A stretch of 37,147 nucleotides of DNA, from contig JAEUVS010000090.1 in the NCBI GenBank assembly GCA_016786745.1, positions 1 through 37,147 on the forward strand. The letters run 5' to 3'. The stretch is from Chitinophagaceae bacterium. Lineage in GTDB: Bacteria > Bacteroidota > Bacteroidia > Chitinophagales > Chitinophagaceae. This document shows, piece after piece, positions 9,327 through 17,509 of this stretch (position 1 is its first letter; the number at the start of each line of letters is the position of its first letter). The notes beneath the pieces are model-generated. The model was given only the letters and a program-made list of their open reading frames with translations. It was not told the DNA's origin and searched no databases. A program made the position numbers and the translations under genes.

Positions 9327-9797
9327 TTATAACATCAGGCGCATCTTGATGTCTGCCCGCGCGTAAACTGCTGCACCCGTCATCGGAATCTCAACGAAGC
9401 CGAGCTTTTTATACATCTCAATCGCCACTTCTGATCCTTTGCGGTTCGAATACAGTTCAATGGTAGACGCGCCTATCTGGCTGGCCTTTTCGATGATTGC
9501 CTCACCAAGCATCCTGCCAATATTTTTACCACGAACGAATTTGGCAACTGTCATTTTGCACATTTCAACGAGGTCTGCGTTTATTCTTCTTAACGCACAA
9601 GTGCCTACAGGTTCGCCATTGAGAAGCGCGATAATAATTGCGCCGCCGTTATCAAGAAGGTACTTTTGAGGATCTGTCAGTACGGCCCTGTCTTCTTCCT
9701 CAACTACAAAAATTTCCGATATCCATGCAAGGTTAAGATCATGCCACGCTTTCGCATATTCAGGCTTGTAGTCAACAATTTCTATTTTGTCTGGCAT
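9327..9797 (-). CDS. GNAT-family N-acetyltransferase
   Basis: The 156-residue protein has the GNAT fold in its usual order: the N-terminal strand and helix (IEIVDYKPEYAKAWHDLN), a central strand GEPVGTCAL, the acetyl-CoA pyrophosphate-binding motif A (VRGKNIGRMLGEAII), and motif B with YSNRKGSEVAIEMYKKLGF. It transfers an acetyl group from acetyl-CoA to an amine; the acceptor cannot be read from sequence. The length is normal for a single-domain GNAT. It lies between the serine hydrolase gene (11 bp upstream) and the Omp85-type gene (22 bp downstream) and is probably co-transcribed with both. Because it is cytoplasmic while its neighbours are secreted, a shared pathway is not obvious. Confidence 0.9.
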   Translation of the reverse strand: MPDKIEIVDYKPEYAKAWHDLNLAWISEIFVVEEEDRAVLTDPQKYLLDNGGAIIIALLNGEPVGTCALRRINADLVEMCKMTVAKFVRGKNIGRMLGEAIIEKASQIGASTIELYSNRKGSEVAIEMYKKLGFVEIPMTGAAVYARADIKMRLML

Positions 9798-9808
9798 GCG
9801 TAAAAATA

Positions 9809-12151
9809 CTACTTCCTCACTGCGTCGCCCACAATCCCCGAAACCTTTATCGTGATAGTATTTACTTTGCCTGACGGCTCTTTTTTGAACGTAAGCCTCG
9901 CGTTCAGTTCATTGATCAGGTATTCCGTTTCCGAAAGCGGAAGCAGTTCATAAAGCGCATCGCCTTTCGCCTGGCCATATAAATGGCCATTCTGAGATGT
10001 AATCGTCAGTTCAGTATCACGAAAAGTATATACGCCCTTATACTGTTCGAACACTGCAGTATCCACCTTTACTATTTCAATATCCTTCATGCGTGGCGCA
10101 TTCACTTTAAAGCTGCCCTGTTCAAAATTGCCGTGTGTTACCTTACCCGAAGCATCCGTGACAAATTCAATCTTCGCTGGCACCACTTTCCAGAAATATT
10201 TCCCTTTACCCGATGGAAATATCGGAAACTTTGGCTGTCCTGAAAGCTGCGCGTGCAATCCATCACCTTCTTTCGTGATCAGCATCACCGCGCCATTCGA
10301 AAAATCGTACCTGCCGGTATATTTTTCAATATCGTCTTCACTGTTCTCCCGTTGCGCGAACGATTCCTGCTTTGCCAGGTCCTTCCACAAATACAATTCT
10401 GAGATCCTGTTAGGATCTATTTCTACCTGTGGCGGCGATACGTTCGTGAGTAAAACAACAGTCAGATTTTTATCACGCACCCTCTGAAGCTGCGAAATAA
10501 AACCGTGCAGCCCGCCTGAATGTCCTATTGTAGCGGCGCCTCTTAAGTCACCCATTCCCCATCCATAACCATATTGAACACCCGGCGGCTGCGAGCCGTT
10601 ATTAAGCACAACGGGCGTGAACGCGGCCTTGAGACTTTCGGGTTTAAGAACCTTATTATTAAACAACGCCTCGTTCCACTTGTATAAATCTCCAACGGTA
10701 GAATACAATGAACCGGCACCTCCCGCCCAATCCATGTTCCAGTCTAATGCCCGTTTATAACCATCGCCTGATTTTTCATATCCCAGCGCTTCGTGGGCAA
10801 GTTTTACCCGTGGCGAATGAACGCCTGTGTGCGTCATGCCCAGCGGGTCAAAAATTTCCTTTTTCAGGTACGCGCCATAGTTATCACCAGTAATCTTTTC
10901 AATAATATATCCCAACAGAAAGTATCCTGAATTGTTGTACTGGTACCGCTCACCCGGGTTGAAGTCGTACGGATCGTTCTTGAAATAGTTCAGCAACTGT
11001 TCATTTGTTATTGGCTTCACTACGTCATTAAGAAAACTGTCTTTATTCGTAAAACTGTGTATGCCCGATGTATGAGTAAGCAGGTGATGAATCGTCACCT
11101 CATTTCCCCGCGGAAAGTCAGGAAAAAATTTAGACAACTTATCATTCACACTGATCTTTCCCGCTTCCTGCAATTTCAGGATGGCCGTTGCAATGAACTG
11201 CTTCGTGATAGATCCAATGCGGAATTGCGTTTCGGGAGTAACCTTCACTTTTTTATCGATGTCTGCATATCCATACCCCTTCTCATAAACAATCTTTCCA
11301 TCTTTGGCCACCAGTACCGCTATACCGGGGTTCGACTTCGCATTCACCTGCGAATAAATTCCATCAACGAGCAAATCCGGAGCCGGCACATCTGATGCTT
11401 TCGCTCCTTTTGAAATCAGCAGCTGCGCAGCTTCCTCGCGACCGCTAATCCGGGCCGCATCAATTGCCGTATAACCAGCTTCACCCTTAGCGTTAGGATC
11501 CGCACCGGCCCCGAGCATCCTGTTCATTTCATCGAGATCGCCATTACGCGCCGCCCTTATCAGGAGGCCGGCAAGTGCTTTTTTGTCAAGGAAACGAGCC
11601 GTAAAAGCCCATCCTCCCGTAATGTCCTGCACTTCGAGCAATATTTCATTCTTACCCTTGTTCAGCGACACCGGGATCACGTCATTGTCAGTAACGACGC
11701 CTCTTGCCATCCAGTTTTTGTGAACCAGCTTACCGTTTACCCAAACTTTCAAAGCGTCGTCGCTACCAACACCCAGCAAAGCCTGCTTTGGCGCATCCGA
11801 TACTATCACTGCAAATGCATATGCGGAAACATAGTCGGGATGTTTGAATATCGAATCGAGATCGATAATGTCGTCGTTCCACGATATCTCCTTCCAGTTC
11901 TTAAGGTCACGCACCGATCCTCCCGCAGGAATCGCAAACGACACCTGGATTTTCTGGTCATCCGACCGGTTGAAAAATGTTTCCTGCGACGTATTGTCAG
12001 GAGTGGAAGTTCCTGAAACGGTCATTGGACCAGCCACCCACCACTTTCGCAACGCTTTTCCGTCTTGCGTACCAGTGTACGTTTGAGCATGACCGTTATA
12101 TACAAGAAACGAAAGAGCAAGCGATACGACTGCGTAAATCATGAAGCGCAT
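9809..12151 (-). CDS. Secreted beta-lactamase-fold serine hydrolase with N-terminal beta-sandwich and ankyrin repeats
   Basis: The 780-residue protein begins with a signal peptide ending near HAQ23. Residues 30-190 form a beta-sandwich of PA14/galactose-binding type (GVGSDDALKVWVNGKLVHKN). Residues 193-253 carry about two ankyrin repeats (RNGDLDEMNRMLGAGADPN). Residues 262-600 are a class C beta-lactamase/PBP-like serine hydrolase: the nucleophile is S314 in SITK, the YxN motif is Y405-N-N, and the third motif is H544-S-G-G. The C-terminus looks like two DUF3471-type beta domains. Family members are peptidases, esterases or amidases; true beta-lactam hydrolysis is unlikely to be the main role. 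The start is ATG at 12151; a second in-frame ATG at 12142 is possible. It is the first gene of the four-gene cluster and has a striking inverted repeat just before its start. Confidence 0.9.
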   Translation of the reverse strand: MRFMIYAVVSLALSFLVYNGHAQTYTGTQDGKALRKWWVAGPMTVSGTSTPDNTSQETFFNRSDDQKIQVSFAIPAGGSVRDLKNWKEISWNDDIIDLDSIFKHPDYVSAYAFAVIVSDAPKQALLGVGSDDALKVWVNGKLVHKNWMARGVVTDNDVIPVSLNKGKNEILLEVQDITGGWAFTARFLDKKALAGLLIRAARNGDLDEMNRMLGAGADPNAKGEAGYTAIDAARISGREEAAQLLISKGAKASDVPAPDLLVDGIYSQVNAKSNPGIAVLVAKDGKIVYEKGYGYADIDKKVKVTPETQFRIGSITKQFIATAILKLQEAGKISVNDKLSKFFPDFPRGNEVTIHHLLTHTSGIHSFTNKDSFLNDVVKPITNEQLLNYFKNDPYDFNPGERYQYNNSGYFLLGYIIEKITGDNYGAYLKKEIFDPLGMTHTGVHSPRVKLAHEALGYEKSGDGYKRALDWNMDWAGGAGSLYSTVGDLYKWNEALFNNKVLKPESLKAAFTPVVLNNGSQPPGVQYGYGWGMGDLRGAATIGHSGGLHGFISQLQRVRDKNLTVVLLTNVSPPQVEIDPNRISELYLWKDLAKQESFAQRENSEDDIEKYTGRYDFSNGAVMLITKEGDGLHAQLSGQPKFPIFPSGKGKYFWKVVPAKIEFVTDASGKVTHGNFEQGSFKVNAPRMKDIEIVKVDTAVFEQYKGVYTFRDTELTITSQNGHLYGQAKGDALYELLPLSETEYLINELNARLTFKKEPSGKVNTITIKVSGIVGDAVRK

Positions 12152-12153
12152 AG

Positions 12154-12187
12154 GGAAAAGTGTTTACACTTAAGGTAGCACTTTTCC
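12154..12187 (-). promoter_or_regulatory. Nested inverted repeats in the leader of the serine hydrolase operon
   Basis: GGAAAAGTG at 12154-12162 is a perfect 9-bp inverted match to CACTTTTCC at 12179-12187, with a 16-nt spacer. Inside the left arm begins a second palindrome, AAGTGT-TT-ACACTT, at 12158-12171. On the minus strand the long hairpin would end 2 nt before the ATG at 12151, where it could hide the ribosome start site. The inner palindrome looks more like a protein operator because its 2-nt centre is too small for an RNA loop. There is no U run after it, so it is not a normal terminator for the upstream receptor gene. Function is inferred. Confidence 0.45.
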
Positions 12188-12221
12188 GGTCAAGAATATC
12201 TTAAATAACGCCGGCGCCAAG

Positions 12222-14531
12222 TTAAAACGGCACGTTGACCTTGAAAACAAAATTCCTTCCCATATTAAACACTCCCTGCCTGCCTGTAACAGCGTTTACA
12301 TCCGTGTATTTTAGCCGGCTCAGGTGATTTTGATAGGCCACGTCCGCCAGGTTATTTCCCAGGATGAAAACACTGAAAAGTTTTCTTGAACCATGATAAA
12401 CATTCGTACTTAATCCTGCGTTGAGCAAAAAATACCCAGGCGTAGACGTTTCCGTGTCATAAGAAGTGAACGGATGATTTTGTTTGAAATAGTTCAATCC
12501 CTCAACAGTGAACAAAGTATTTCTGAATGTCTTCGCCTTCGGAAAAAGTGAGACCCTTACTTCGCTCGACCAGCGCGCCGAAGGGACGAAAGGAACATTG
12601 GTTGTTTCACCCACCGGTTTGGTAAATCTTCCCCGCACATAAGAAAAACTGTTTTCCCAATGGAGCCAGTCGAGAGGATGCGGATGTATATCTATCAGCG
12701 CCTCGAAGCCAGGCAGATTGGCGGTATGCTGACTAAATTTATACGCCGGAATAAATTCCCCATCGGCTTCCATCAACGAATCTCCACCAGTGGTATTATT
12801 CAACTTGCTGTAGAAGATAAAATTGTTGATGCGATTGTAGAAAGCGCTGACCGAAAAAAGCACATGTTCGCTGCTCACTTCGATATCGAAATCGCCCTGC
12901 AAACTTGTTTCAGATTTCAGGTTTCGATCGCCAAGTTCGTAACGGTTCGTTCCTTCATGGGCACCATTCGATGCCAGTTCCGGAATCGCCGGAGCCCTGA
13001 AACCACGCGCGATATTCGCTTTCAATATTACATTGTCTGCCGCTGAGAAACTCACACCCAGGCTGCCGGACACATTCGAAAACGACCTCGTGAAATCATC
13101 AAATTTCAAAACCGCCTCTTCGATGAATTCTTTTGAATGCAGGTGCCTGTTGTCGTACCTCAACCCGCCGCTGAAAGTAGCTTTGCCGGCTGTTTTCTGG
13201 CTATAAACAAACCCGCCGATATCAAAAAGGCTGTATTCCGGTATCAACGTTTCAATTCCTTTATTTGCATTCGACTGGCGCATGCCATTTAACCCAACAG
13301 TAGTGATCCATCCGTTGTGATCATGAAACTGGTACGACACGTGATAGTTGACAGTTTTCAGATCAAAATACAGGCTTGTTTCCTGCGAGCCAGGTTCTTC
13401 AAACTCCCTGCGACGATTATCCTGGAAAGCGAGATTTACTTTTAGCCTGCCTGTTCCTACTTTGAAACTGTTATCAGAAACAATTTTAGCATGATTGATT
13501 TTCTGATACGGATTTGATCCTGCAAAGTTTCCGTTGATGTCTCTTTCACCCTCTACGATTCCGATTTCCTGGTTAAAACTGCTTACGATAAGATGACTGA
13601 ATCCCCACACGCCGTTATAACCGATATAGCCACCGGCATTGCCACTTTTAAATTGTGAATTACTCACCTTGCCATCATACTTATTCCTGTAATCCGATGC
13701 TTTCACATAGTCGCCCCATACGTTCCAGTTGAATCCATTATAGCTGGCCCCCAGGTTTCCGAATAACGAATGCTGCTGATTGTTGGTTTGATAACTGGAA
13801 AGAATACTTCCGCTCAGTGTATTGTTTTCCACAGGAGAAGTCGTAATGATGTTGACCACTCCTGCTATCGCATCACTTCCATAGATCAGCGACGCAGGTC
13901 CTTTTAAAATTTCGACGCGGCTCACGCTGTTCTCGTCAATTTCAATCCCGTGCTCGTCGCCCCATTGCTGTCCCTCCTGCCTTACTCCGTCATTAATTGT
14001 AACAAGCCGATTATATCCCAGACCTCTTATTACCGGCTTTGATACTGCGGGACCGGTTGACAGTTGTGTAACACCCGGCTGCTTGCTCAATGCGTCGATG
14101 ATATTGGTGGAAGGGGTGGCTAATAATTCTGTTTTGTTCACGCGTGTTACCGGTATTGGCGCCTTACGGATACTCGTGGCGCCTGCGACGCCCGTTACGG
14201 TTACGCCTTCATACTCTCTGACGGAACGCTTCAATTGAAAATTCGCCTGGGTCGATTTGGTAACATCAACATGGTCCACGAGCGTTTCGTATCCTGCATA
14301 TGAAACCTCAATAATTGCATGTCCCGTAGGAATATTATTGAAAGTAAAAACTCCCTCTTTATTTGTAGACGTGCCTACTTTTGTATCGGCAATAATTACA
14401 GATGCACCCTGTAATACTTCACCAGTTTGTGCATCGGTTACTCTTCCTGAAAGTTGCGTCCGCACGCGCGCTTGTGAAAACGAACTGTTTGCTGTAAACA
14501 GAATAACAGCAAGAATGAATACTTTGTTCAT
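12222..14531 (-). CDS. TonB-dependent outer-membrane receptor, ZnuD-like, with N-terminal carboxypeptidase-regulatory-like domain
   Basis: The 769-residue protein has a signal peptide (MNKVFILAVILFTANSSFSQ), then a CarboxypepD_reg-like domain (LSGRVTDAQTGEVLQGASV, 28-46). A plug domain follows at about 120-230 (QPGVTQLSTGPAVSKPVIRG; VEILKGPASLIYGSDAIAGV). The rest is a 22-strand-type barrel ending in VFKVNVPF. The plug segment QQWGDEHGIEID and the barrel segment ASNGAHEGTNRYELGD match the pattern of zinc receptors of the ZnuD type better than SusC proteins, and it lacks a SusD partner. It would import a metal or metal complex across the outer membrane using TonB energy. A small Cys/His-containing secreted protein is encoded 38 bp upstream, consistent with a metal-linked operon. 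The zinc assignment is inference. Confidence 0.9.
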   Translation of the reverse strand: MNKVFILAVILFTANSSFSQARVRTQLSGRVTDAQTGEVLQGASVIIADTKVGTSTNKEGVFTFNNIPTGHAIIEVSYAGYETLVDHVDVTKSTQANFQLKRSVREYEGVTVTGVAGATSIRKAPIPVTRVNKTELLATPSTNIIDALSKQPGVTQLSTGPAVSKPVIRGLGYNRLVTINDGVRQEGQQWGDEHGIEIDENSVSRVEILKGPASLIYGSDAIAGVVNIITTSPVENNTLSGSILSSYQTNNQQHSLFGNLGASYNGFNWNVWGDYVKASDYRNKYDGKVSNSQFKSGNAGGYIGYNGVWGFSHLIVSSFNQEIGIVEGERDINGNFAGSNPYQKINHAKIVSDNSFKVGTGRLKVNLAFQDNRRREFEEPGSQETSLYFDLKTVNYHVSYQFHDHNGWITTVGLNGMRQSNANKGIETLIPEYSLFDIGGFVYSQKTAGKATFSGGLRYDNRHLHSKEFIEEAVLKFDDFTRSFSNVSGSLGVSFSAADNVILKANIARGFRAPAIPELASNGAHEGTNRYELGDRNLKSETSLQGDFDIEVSSEHVLFSVSAFYNRINNFIFYSKLNNTTGGDSLMEADGEFIPAYKFSQHTANLPGFEALIDIHPHPLDWLHWENSFSYVRGRFTKPVGETTNVPFVPSARWSSEVRVSLFPKAKTFRNTLFTVEGLNYFKQNHPFTSYDTETSTPGYFLLNAGLSTNVYHGSRKLFSVFILGNNLADVAYQNHLSRLKYTDVNAVTGRQGVFNMGRNFVFKVNVPF

Positions 14532-14569
14532 GTAAACTTTTTGAATTTAGAAAAAGGATTCTCAAAAAA

Positions 14570-14911
14570 TTATACATGAGCAGGCGGCCCTCTGTCGGCA
14601 GCTACAAAAACTTTGTTGCTTAAAATGAAAGAAGAATAATTCGAATCTGCTTTCGAAACAACACCCGTAGAATGGGTTAGTTCAGAATGCACGGCGAGAA
14701 TAAATGCAGATGGCGCTACGAGATCGGATTGTTCGCAGTTGAAACCCTGCTTGTGAATGCAAGGGCCGTTCAGGTCAACATCATTACAGGCAACAATATC
14801 CTCGTGGTTCGCGAATAATTCGTGCAGAAGAGATTTCGGTGTGATACCTAACATCAGTACCAGCATCAAAGCGAGTGAACAACCGCGGGATATGATACTT
14901 CTCTTCTTCAA
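14570..14911 (-). CDS. Small secreted Cys/His protein (DUF2946-like) paired with the TonB receptor
   Basis: No ATG is available. The TTG at 14911 gives a 113-residue product starting MKKRSIISRGCSLALMLVLM, a good signal peptide or membrane anchor; a TTG at 14950 would lengthen it by 13 residues. The mature part has three Cys and several His (HEDIVACND, GPCIHKQGFNCE) and ends in ADRGPPAHV. Small proteins of similar layout, with an RxPP-type tail, sit beside metal-related TonB receptors and are classed near DUF2946. It is probably periplasmic or inner-membrane and may bind or sense metal. Its stop is 38 bp before the receptor start, so one transcript is likely. The family call rests on layout and tail motif only. 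Confidence 0.6.
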   Translation of the reverse strand: MKKRSIISRGCSLALMLVLMLGITPKSLLHELFANHEDIVACNDVDLNGPCIHKQGFNCEQSDLVAPSAFILAVHSELTHSTGVVSKADSNYSSFILSNKVFVAADRGPPAHV

Positions 14912-14927
14912 TTTTGTAACGATGTTG

Positions 14928-14935
14928 CAAATGTA
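14928..14935 (-). promoter_or_regulatory. Candidate Bacteroidota -7 promoter element
   Basis: On the minus strand this reads TACATTTG, an exact match to the Bacteroidota -7 consensus TAnnTTTG, and lies about 17 nt before the TTG start at 14911. A clear TTTG -33 box at the right distance was not found, so this is tentative. If used, the leader would be only about 10 nt. Confidence 0.3.
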
Positions 14936-14969
14936 TGGATGTTTGGGCAATAAAATCTATCATTGCAAA

Positions 14970-15644
14970 ATGTCGCTCGTAAAAAGAAGTTCCCGTGAGA
15001 TCACTCCAGAGATTCTCTCGTTAGCAAAGAAGTTGTGGGACTATCACCACATGAACCATCAGCTCGTAAAATCGGACGTAATTCTTGCACTTGGCAGCCA
15101 CGATCTGCGTGTAGCGACTCGCGCCGCCCAATTATACCTCGATGGGTTGGCGCCTCTCCTCATCTGCTCTGGCGGTTTGGGTAACCTCACATCAGGTATG
15201 TGGACCGAATCCGAGGCGGATCAGTTCGCGGCCATCGCCATAAAGATGGGAGTACCGGAACACGCGGTACTTATTGAAAACAAGTCGACAAACACGGGTG
15301 AGAATATCCTTTTCACAGAGAAGCTTCTTCGCGAAAAAGGCGTAGATCCTCAATCATTCATTGTGGTGCAAAAACCATATATGGAAAGAAGAAGTTATGC
15401 CACCTTTAAAAAGCACTGGCCAGGCAAAAACGTGGTAATCACTTCTCCGCAGTTCACTTTCGAAGATTACTCAAACGATGAAATTCCTATGGACAGGGTC
15501 ATTGAAATTATGGCCGGCGACCTTCAGCGCATAAAAGAATACCCTGCAAAAGGTTTTCAGATACCCCAGGAAATTCCAGCTGATGTATGGTCGTCTTTTG
15601 AACGCCTCGTTGAATTAGGTTTCGACGGACACCTGATTAAATGA
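14970..15644 (+). CDS. YdcF/DUF218 family protein
   Basis: The product is 224 residues from the ATG at 14970 (MSLVKRSSREITPEILSLA). Upstream in-frame codons overlap the divergent small gene and were not used. The DUF218 fold shows SDVILALGSHDLRVA, then a nucleotide-binding-like strand LLICSGGLGN, the family signature with Glu and STNTGENI, and a C-terminal Rossmann-like half (FIVVQKPYMERRS). E. coli YdcF binds S-adenosylmethionine; other relatives (ElyC, SanA) act in envelope carbohydrate metabolism. This version has no membrane helix, so it is probably cytoplasmic like YdcF. The start is 58 bp from the start of the divergent minus-strand metal-related gene. Substrate is unknown. Confidence 0.88.
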   Translation: MSLVKRSSREITPEILSLAKKLWDYHHMNHQLVKSDVILALGSHDLRVATRAAQLYLDGLAPLLICSGGLGNLTSGMWTESEADQFAAIAIKMGVPEHAVLIENKSTNTGENILFTEKLLREKGVDPQSFIVVQKPYMERRSYATFKKHWPGKNVVITSPQFTFEDYSNDEIPMDRVIEIMAGDLQRIKEYPAKGFQIPQEIPADVWSSFERLVELGFDGHLIK

Positions 15645-15915
15645 GAAAAAAACTGCGATCAGCTTAACCGCTTTCCTCATCGTGTCCTGCAACCTTCACA
15701 ATCTTAATCTTGCGGTTTGGTCTTCTATCATGCGGGCAAGTGCTCCTTCACGGTGTTCCCATTTCAACCACCCGCCTGCCAAAAGTATGCCCGATCGTAT
15801 ATTTTCATTCGACCCTATCGTAATTATACCACGGTTTTTATTTAGGATGTAGGTAATTTTATTTGTTGACCCCTGCTGCGACAGCTTCCGAGTAACTCCA
15901 AAAATCCTTTCGAAA

Positions 15916-16488
15916 ATGATCAAGGCCTCCAACCCAGAACTACTAGTGCATTTTGCCGTGCTCGAATCCGGCAACAATTCCCTGGCAAACCTCACCAACA
16001 TTTACAGCGAACATCTTCTTACCTGCCTTAGTAAATGGTATGGCTCCGCATTGTACGATGATCCGTCGCTCGCTTACGAAGCAGTTTACCAATCGTTGCG
16101 ACATTACAGCGAACATCCGAGAAAATATAATCCGGAACACGGAGGTCTGGCACGATTCCTCGAATTAAATGCCGACCGCGCCATGCAGGAAATTTTTGAA
16201 CGTGAAAAATATTCCGTTCGTTCAGCTTCAATCGATCATCAACTCGCAAGGCTCTTCGACAACGAACGCGATTTTCAATTGGCGAAACTTATTCTCAAAA
16301 ATGAGAATGATGTTCCTGCATTCGTTGATTTGCTCGACATCGGAAGTTACCGAATAGCTGAACAGCTTTCGGAAATCAAAAGACACACGCAGAGAATTCA
16401 GAAAATTCTCGATTCAAACATCACGGCCGAAGTACCGAAAGTTAAAAAGCACAGAGCGAAAACCCGGAACACAGCGATACGTGCATGA
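15916..16488 (+). CDS. Divergent ECF-like sigma factor (region 2 recognisable)
   Basis: The 190-residue protein has a stretch at about 31-97 that reads like sigma-70 region 2: helix YSEHLLTCLSKWYG, then DPSLAYEAVYQSLRHYSEHP, then KYNPEHGGLARFLELNADR and a basic end (EIFEREK). In ECF factors this order is region 2.1-2.4, with the DPxxAxxAVxxxL and FDPxxGxLxxFL patterns. The C-terminal part (NERDFQLAKLILKNENDV, then IAEQLSEIKRHTQRIQKIL) could be a highly changed region 4, as in a subgroup of atypical ECF sigma factors, but a standard helix-turn-helix is not obvious. The tail is very basic (VKKHRAKTRNTAIRA). No anti-sigma gene is adjacent. The 271 bp upstream (15645-15915) hold no convincing gene. 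Confidence 0.6.
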   Translation: MIKASNPELLVHFAVLESGNNSLANLTNIYSEHLLTCLSKWYGSALYDDPSLAYEAVYQSLRHYSEHPRKYNPEHGGLARFLELNADRAMQEIFEREKYSVRSASIDHQLARLFDNERDFQLAKLILKNENDVPAFVDLLDIGSYRIAEQLSEIKRHTQRIQKILDSNITAEVPKVKKHRAKTRNTAIRA

Positions 16489-16565
16489 GTTTTCATTTCT
16501 GTATTGCAAACATTAACAACATTTCAAAGAACTTTTTAGTTGCAGGTTTACCTGTAAAAGAATTT

Positions 16566-17363
16566 TTAATAATTAGCCACATCTAACACTATCCTCCAAT
16601 CTTCATTTTCTTTTTTCCAAACTCTCAGGTAGTTTCCTTTTTTGTCTCCCACTGCCACATACCCGTATGCATAACCGAAATCAGCTGACGGAGCGACACC
16701 CGTGCCGGCGTTTTTATATTCTACCCGTTCATCATTCTGCGAAACAAATCTTCCTGTTGCCATTTTTTGTGCCGGCCGGTAGTACCGCGCTTTTATTGAA
16801 CCATATTTCTCATACCCTTTTCCATTGTTGTAATTCGCGATAAAGGTTTCTTCCACCAACCTGATATTGGCGCTACCGGCCTTTTGCTTTTTCGCGGCCT
16901 GGCTATTGTATTCGACTTTGCTTTCATCATATTCCGAAGGCGATGGACAACCAATGTCGAGCATCACTTTCCACTCTCCGCTGTTATTCTTTTGCCATAT
17001 GCTGCTGAAATACCCACGATAATCGGGTTCGGCACTACCCTTTTTCACCCGGAATTGCGAAGGACCCGTTGTGTATCCGAAATTGCCCGACATTGCCACT
17101 TCCGCGAATTCGGGGTACCACAACAATTCCGCGCTGTCGGTTTTCCGGCTCCCCCACACTGATTTACCATTTACTATTTCACCTCGTTCAAATACGAGTG
17201 CGCTATCATCCAGGAATTTCATGAAAGCTTCTGCTATGCCACCCGATTTAGCATAAGCGGCGAAACTTTTCTCTGCATTAACCATCTCCATAAGCGCACG
17301 GTTTTCCTGCCCTATAGCGTCTGATGCTATCGAGGCGATGAAAAGAAATAATATGTATCTCAT
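16566..17363 (-). CDS. Secreted protein with two NTF2/SnoaL-like (DUF4440-type) domains
   Basis: The 265-residue protein starts with a signal peptide (MRYILFLFIASIASDAIGQ). It contains two copies of an NTF2-like fold. The first spans about 23-140 (VNAEKSFAAYAKSGGIAEAF) and ends IWQKNNSGEWKVMLDIG; the second spans about 165-265 and ends VWKKENEDWRIVLDVANY. The matching ends show an internal duplication. Each has the usual 'W-x-x-x-W-x-V-x-L-D' closing strand of DUF4440. Such proteins bind small molecules or act as enzymes of unknown specificity; no catalytic residues can be assigned. The gene converges on the sigma-like gene and diverges from the acyltransferase operon. Confidence 0.8.
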   Translation of the reverse strand: MRYILFLFIASIASDAIGQENRALMEMVNAEKSFAAYAKSGGIAEAFMKFLDDSALVFERGEIVNGKSVWGSRKTDSAELLWYPEFAEVAMSGNFGYTTGPSQFRVKKGSAEPDYRGYFSSIWQKNNSGEWKVMLDIGCPSPSEYDESKVEYNSQAAKKQKAGSANIRLVEETFIANYNNGKGYEKYGSIKARYYRPAQKMATGRFVSQNDERVEYKNAGTGVAPSADFGYAYGYVAVGDKKGNYLRVWKKENEDWRIVLDVANY

Positions 17364-17509
17364 GCAGTTAATTGATTTGTTGCCTTCGTAATGTCTTTCG
17401 ACCCTGTAAAATTATTAAAGCCCGAAGTACCCCGTACAGCATTTATCCCGTAAATTCAGAAGAAAAAAACGGCGACCAAACAGACCAAAAGCTAACAAAA
17501 CGACGAAAT

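Noticed and set aside
15645..15915. A minus-strand open frame (15696-16001) across the gap before the sigma-like gene
   Set aside because: It overlaps the start of the well-supported sigma-like gene, has no recognisable motif, and its start is inside that gene.
16543..16554. Palindrome CAGGT-TT-ACCTG between convergent genes
   Set aside because: The 2-nt centre and lack of a T run make it unlikely as a terminator, and there is no gene start nearby for an operator.
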